The notes under the pieces were generated by a model, which did no database searches, had not been told where the DNA came from, and saw nothing but the letters and a program-made list of their open reading frames with translations. From NCBI RefSeq assembly GCF_041435435.1, contig NZ_CP108494.1:2576501-2640500 (forward strand): DNA of 64,000 bases, given 5' to 3'. This DNA is from Streptomyces sp. NBC_01241. Its GTDB lineage: Bacteria; Actinomycetota; Actinomycetes; Streptomycetales; Streptomycetaceae. Shown here in pieces: positions 62,786-64,000 of the stretch; positions within the stretch are counted from its first letter, which is position 1, and the number at the start of each line of letters is the position of its first letter. The position numbers and the translations under genes are program-made.

Positions 62786-63934
62786 TCAGCCGCCCGAGGT
62801 GTCCAGCTCCGCGTCCGCGCTGACGCCCGCGCAGTCGTACGGGTCCTTCAGCCAGCCGTCCGGCAGGACCACCCGGTTGTTGCCCGAGGTGCGTCCGCGC
62901 GGCCCGTCCGCCCCGTCCGGCCACGGCTGGTCAAGGTCCAGCTCCCGCAACTGCCCGCCCAGCTCCTCCAGCGACGAGGTGATCGCCAGCTTCTTACGCA
63001 TCTCCGAGCCGACCGAGAAGCCCTTGAGGTACCAGGCGACGTGCTTGCGGAAGTCGATCACGCCACGGGTCTCGTCGCCGATCCACTCCCCCAGCAGCGT
63101 CGCGTGCCGGAGCATCACGTCGGCAACCTTCCTGAGCCCCGGCGCCTGCCGCGTCTCCGTACCCTCGAAGGCGCTCACCAGGTCACCGAACAGCCAGGGG
63201 CGGCCCAGGCAGCCGCGCCCCACGACCACGCCGTCGCAGCCGGTCTCGCGCATCATCCTGCGGGCGTCGTCCGCGCACCAGATGTCGCCGTTGCCGAGGA
63301 CGGGAATCTCCGGGACGTGCTCCTTGAGCCGGGCGATGGCGTCCCAGTCGGCGGTGCCGCCGTAGTGCTGGGCGGCCGTCCTGCCGTGCAGGGCGACGGC
63401 CGTGACGCCCTCCTCCACCGCGATCCGGCCCGCGTCGAGATAGGTGATGTGGTCGTCGTCGATGCCCTTGCGCATCTTGATCGTGACCGGCAGGTCACCC
63501 GCGTTGGAAACCGCCTGGTTGAGGATCGCGCGCAGCAGCGGCCGCTTGTACGGGAGCGCCGAACCGCCGCCCTTGCGGGTCACCTTGGGGACCGGGCAGC
63601 CGAAGTTCAGGTCGATGTGGTCGGCGAGGTTCTCGTCGACGATCATGCGGACGGCCTTGCCGACGGTGACCGGGTCCACTCCGTACAGCTGGATCGAGCG
63701 CGGGGTCTCGCTCGCGTCGAAGTGGATGAGCTGCATGGTCTTCTCGTTGCGCTCGACCAGCGCCCGGGTGGTGATCATCTCGCTGACGAACAGCCCCTTG
63801 CCGCCGGAGAACTCCCGGCACAGGGTGCGGAACGGGGCGTTGGTGATGCCGGCCATGGGGGCGAGCACCACCGGCGGCTGCACCGTGTGCGGGCCTATCC
63901 GGAGCTGCGGGAGCGAGGGGGCGAGCGTGGTCAT
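62786..63934 (-). CDS. dusB: tRNA-dihydrouridine synthase B
   Basis: Dus enzymes reduce specific uridines in the tRNA D-loop using FMN and NADPH. The 382-residue protein has VVLAPMAGITNAPFRTLC at the N-terminus, the catalytic Cys in DLNFGCPVPKV, KMRKGID and the FMN-phosphate loop ELPVLGNGDIW-like region. The C-terminal 90 residues form the RNA-binding domain. In many actinomycetes dusB lies beside ppdK-like genes, as it does here. ATG 63934 is the start. Confidence 0.95.
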   Translation of the reverse strand: MTTLAPSLPQLRIGPHTVQPPVVLAPMAGITNAPFRTLCREFSGGKGLFVSEMITTRALVERNEKTMQLIHFDASETPRSIQLYGVDPVTVGKAVRMIVDENLADHIDLNFGCPVPKVTRKGGGSALPYKRPLLRAILNQAVSNAGDLPVTIKMRKGIDDDHITYLDAGRIAVEEGVTAVALHGRTAAQHYGGTADWDAIARLKEHVPEIPVLGNGDIWCADDARRMMRETGCDGVVVGRGCLGRPWLFGDLVSAFEGTETRQAPGLRKVADVMLRHATLLGEWIGDETRGVIDFRKHVAWYLKGFSVGSEMRKKLAITSSLEELGGQLRELDLDQPWPDGADGPRGRTSGNNRVVLPDGWLKDPYDCAGVSADAELDTSGG

Positions 63935-64000
63935 TGCTCCATTGTCGCGTACGGCGCGGAGCGGCCTGCCAGCAGAGTTCGTTAGTTAACCGTACTATCC
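63935..64000. other. dusB upstream region at window edge
   Basis: The last 66 bp hold the expected dusB promoter zone. GTTAGTTAAC occurs at about 63980-63990. The neighbouring gene lies outside the window. Confidence 0.4.

Noticed and set aside
62368..62823. 151-residue frame upstream of ppdK
   Set aside because: It covers repeats and the dusB terminator and lacks a ribosome site.

Overview
The window is chromosomal DNA of a Streptomyces-type actinobacterium. The G+C content is very high, GTG starts are common, and long antisense shadow ORFs occur throughout. The gene content is also typical: a FasR-fabD-fabH-acpP-fabF fatty acid locus, the sigma factor HrdA beside dnaG, an Mbl-type actin homologue, a DUF397/XRE/anti-sigma-kinase trio of the whiJ type, and an SCO2400-family protein. 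No rRNA, CRISPR array, prophage or complete insertion sequence was seen. Product names come from motif reading and from remembered family sequences; no database search was run.

Layout. 0-4.4 kb: a partial HATPase gene diverges from an XRE regulator and a small DUF397 protein, followed by a GNAT acetyltransferase, a pirin and the activator fasR. 4.4-8.1 kb: the core type II fatty acid synthase operon fabD-fabH-acpP-fabF, closed by a strong hairpin. 8.2-16.5 kb: DUF3145, a lipoprotein esterase, an aldose epimerase, a PA14-containing GH3 glycosidase with a repeat tail, a TetR regulator and a Tat-exported L-glutamate-oxidase-like flavoenzyme. 16.5-24.6 kb: transporters, a quinone-oxidoreductase-like enzyme with a divergent MarR regulator, an SCO2400-family protein, Mbl, a GAF histidine kinase with an incomplete ATPase domain, and an Lrp regulator. 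matB (malonyl-CoA synthetase) follows at 24.7 kb and is a second malonyl-CoA gene in the window.

26-37 kb is the most accessory-looking part. It holds an MFS exporter, an ABC exporter, a 57-residue Arg/Gly-rich peptide gene, small membrane proteins, a cysteine-synthase-like PLP enzyme translationally coupled to an MFS exporter, and a persulfide/sulfite-stress locus. That locus contains a CstR-like repressor, a TauE-like exporter, a rhodanese with a membrane tail, three matching ATACCCC-type operators, and what looks like an internally deleted persulfide dioxygenase. It ends in an SGNH-hydrolase remnant and three tRNA genes.

38-51 kb returns to core genes: a FGGY sugar kinase, a heterodimeric ABC exporter with asymmetric ATP sites, hrdA, dnaG, a ferredoxin-reductase-like flavoprotein and a dGTPase. 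51-64 kb holds cutA, an FMN reductase with an operator buried in its promoter, an aminotransferase, DUF5990, a repeat-rich surface protein beside a class F sortase (with a Crp-like palindrome upstream), a TSUP permease, an SDR, a VOC protein, an atypical wHTH regulator, pyruvate phosphate dikinase and dusB. Convergent gene pairs are often separated by long perfect palindromes that look like bidirectional terminators.
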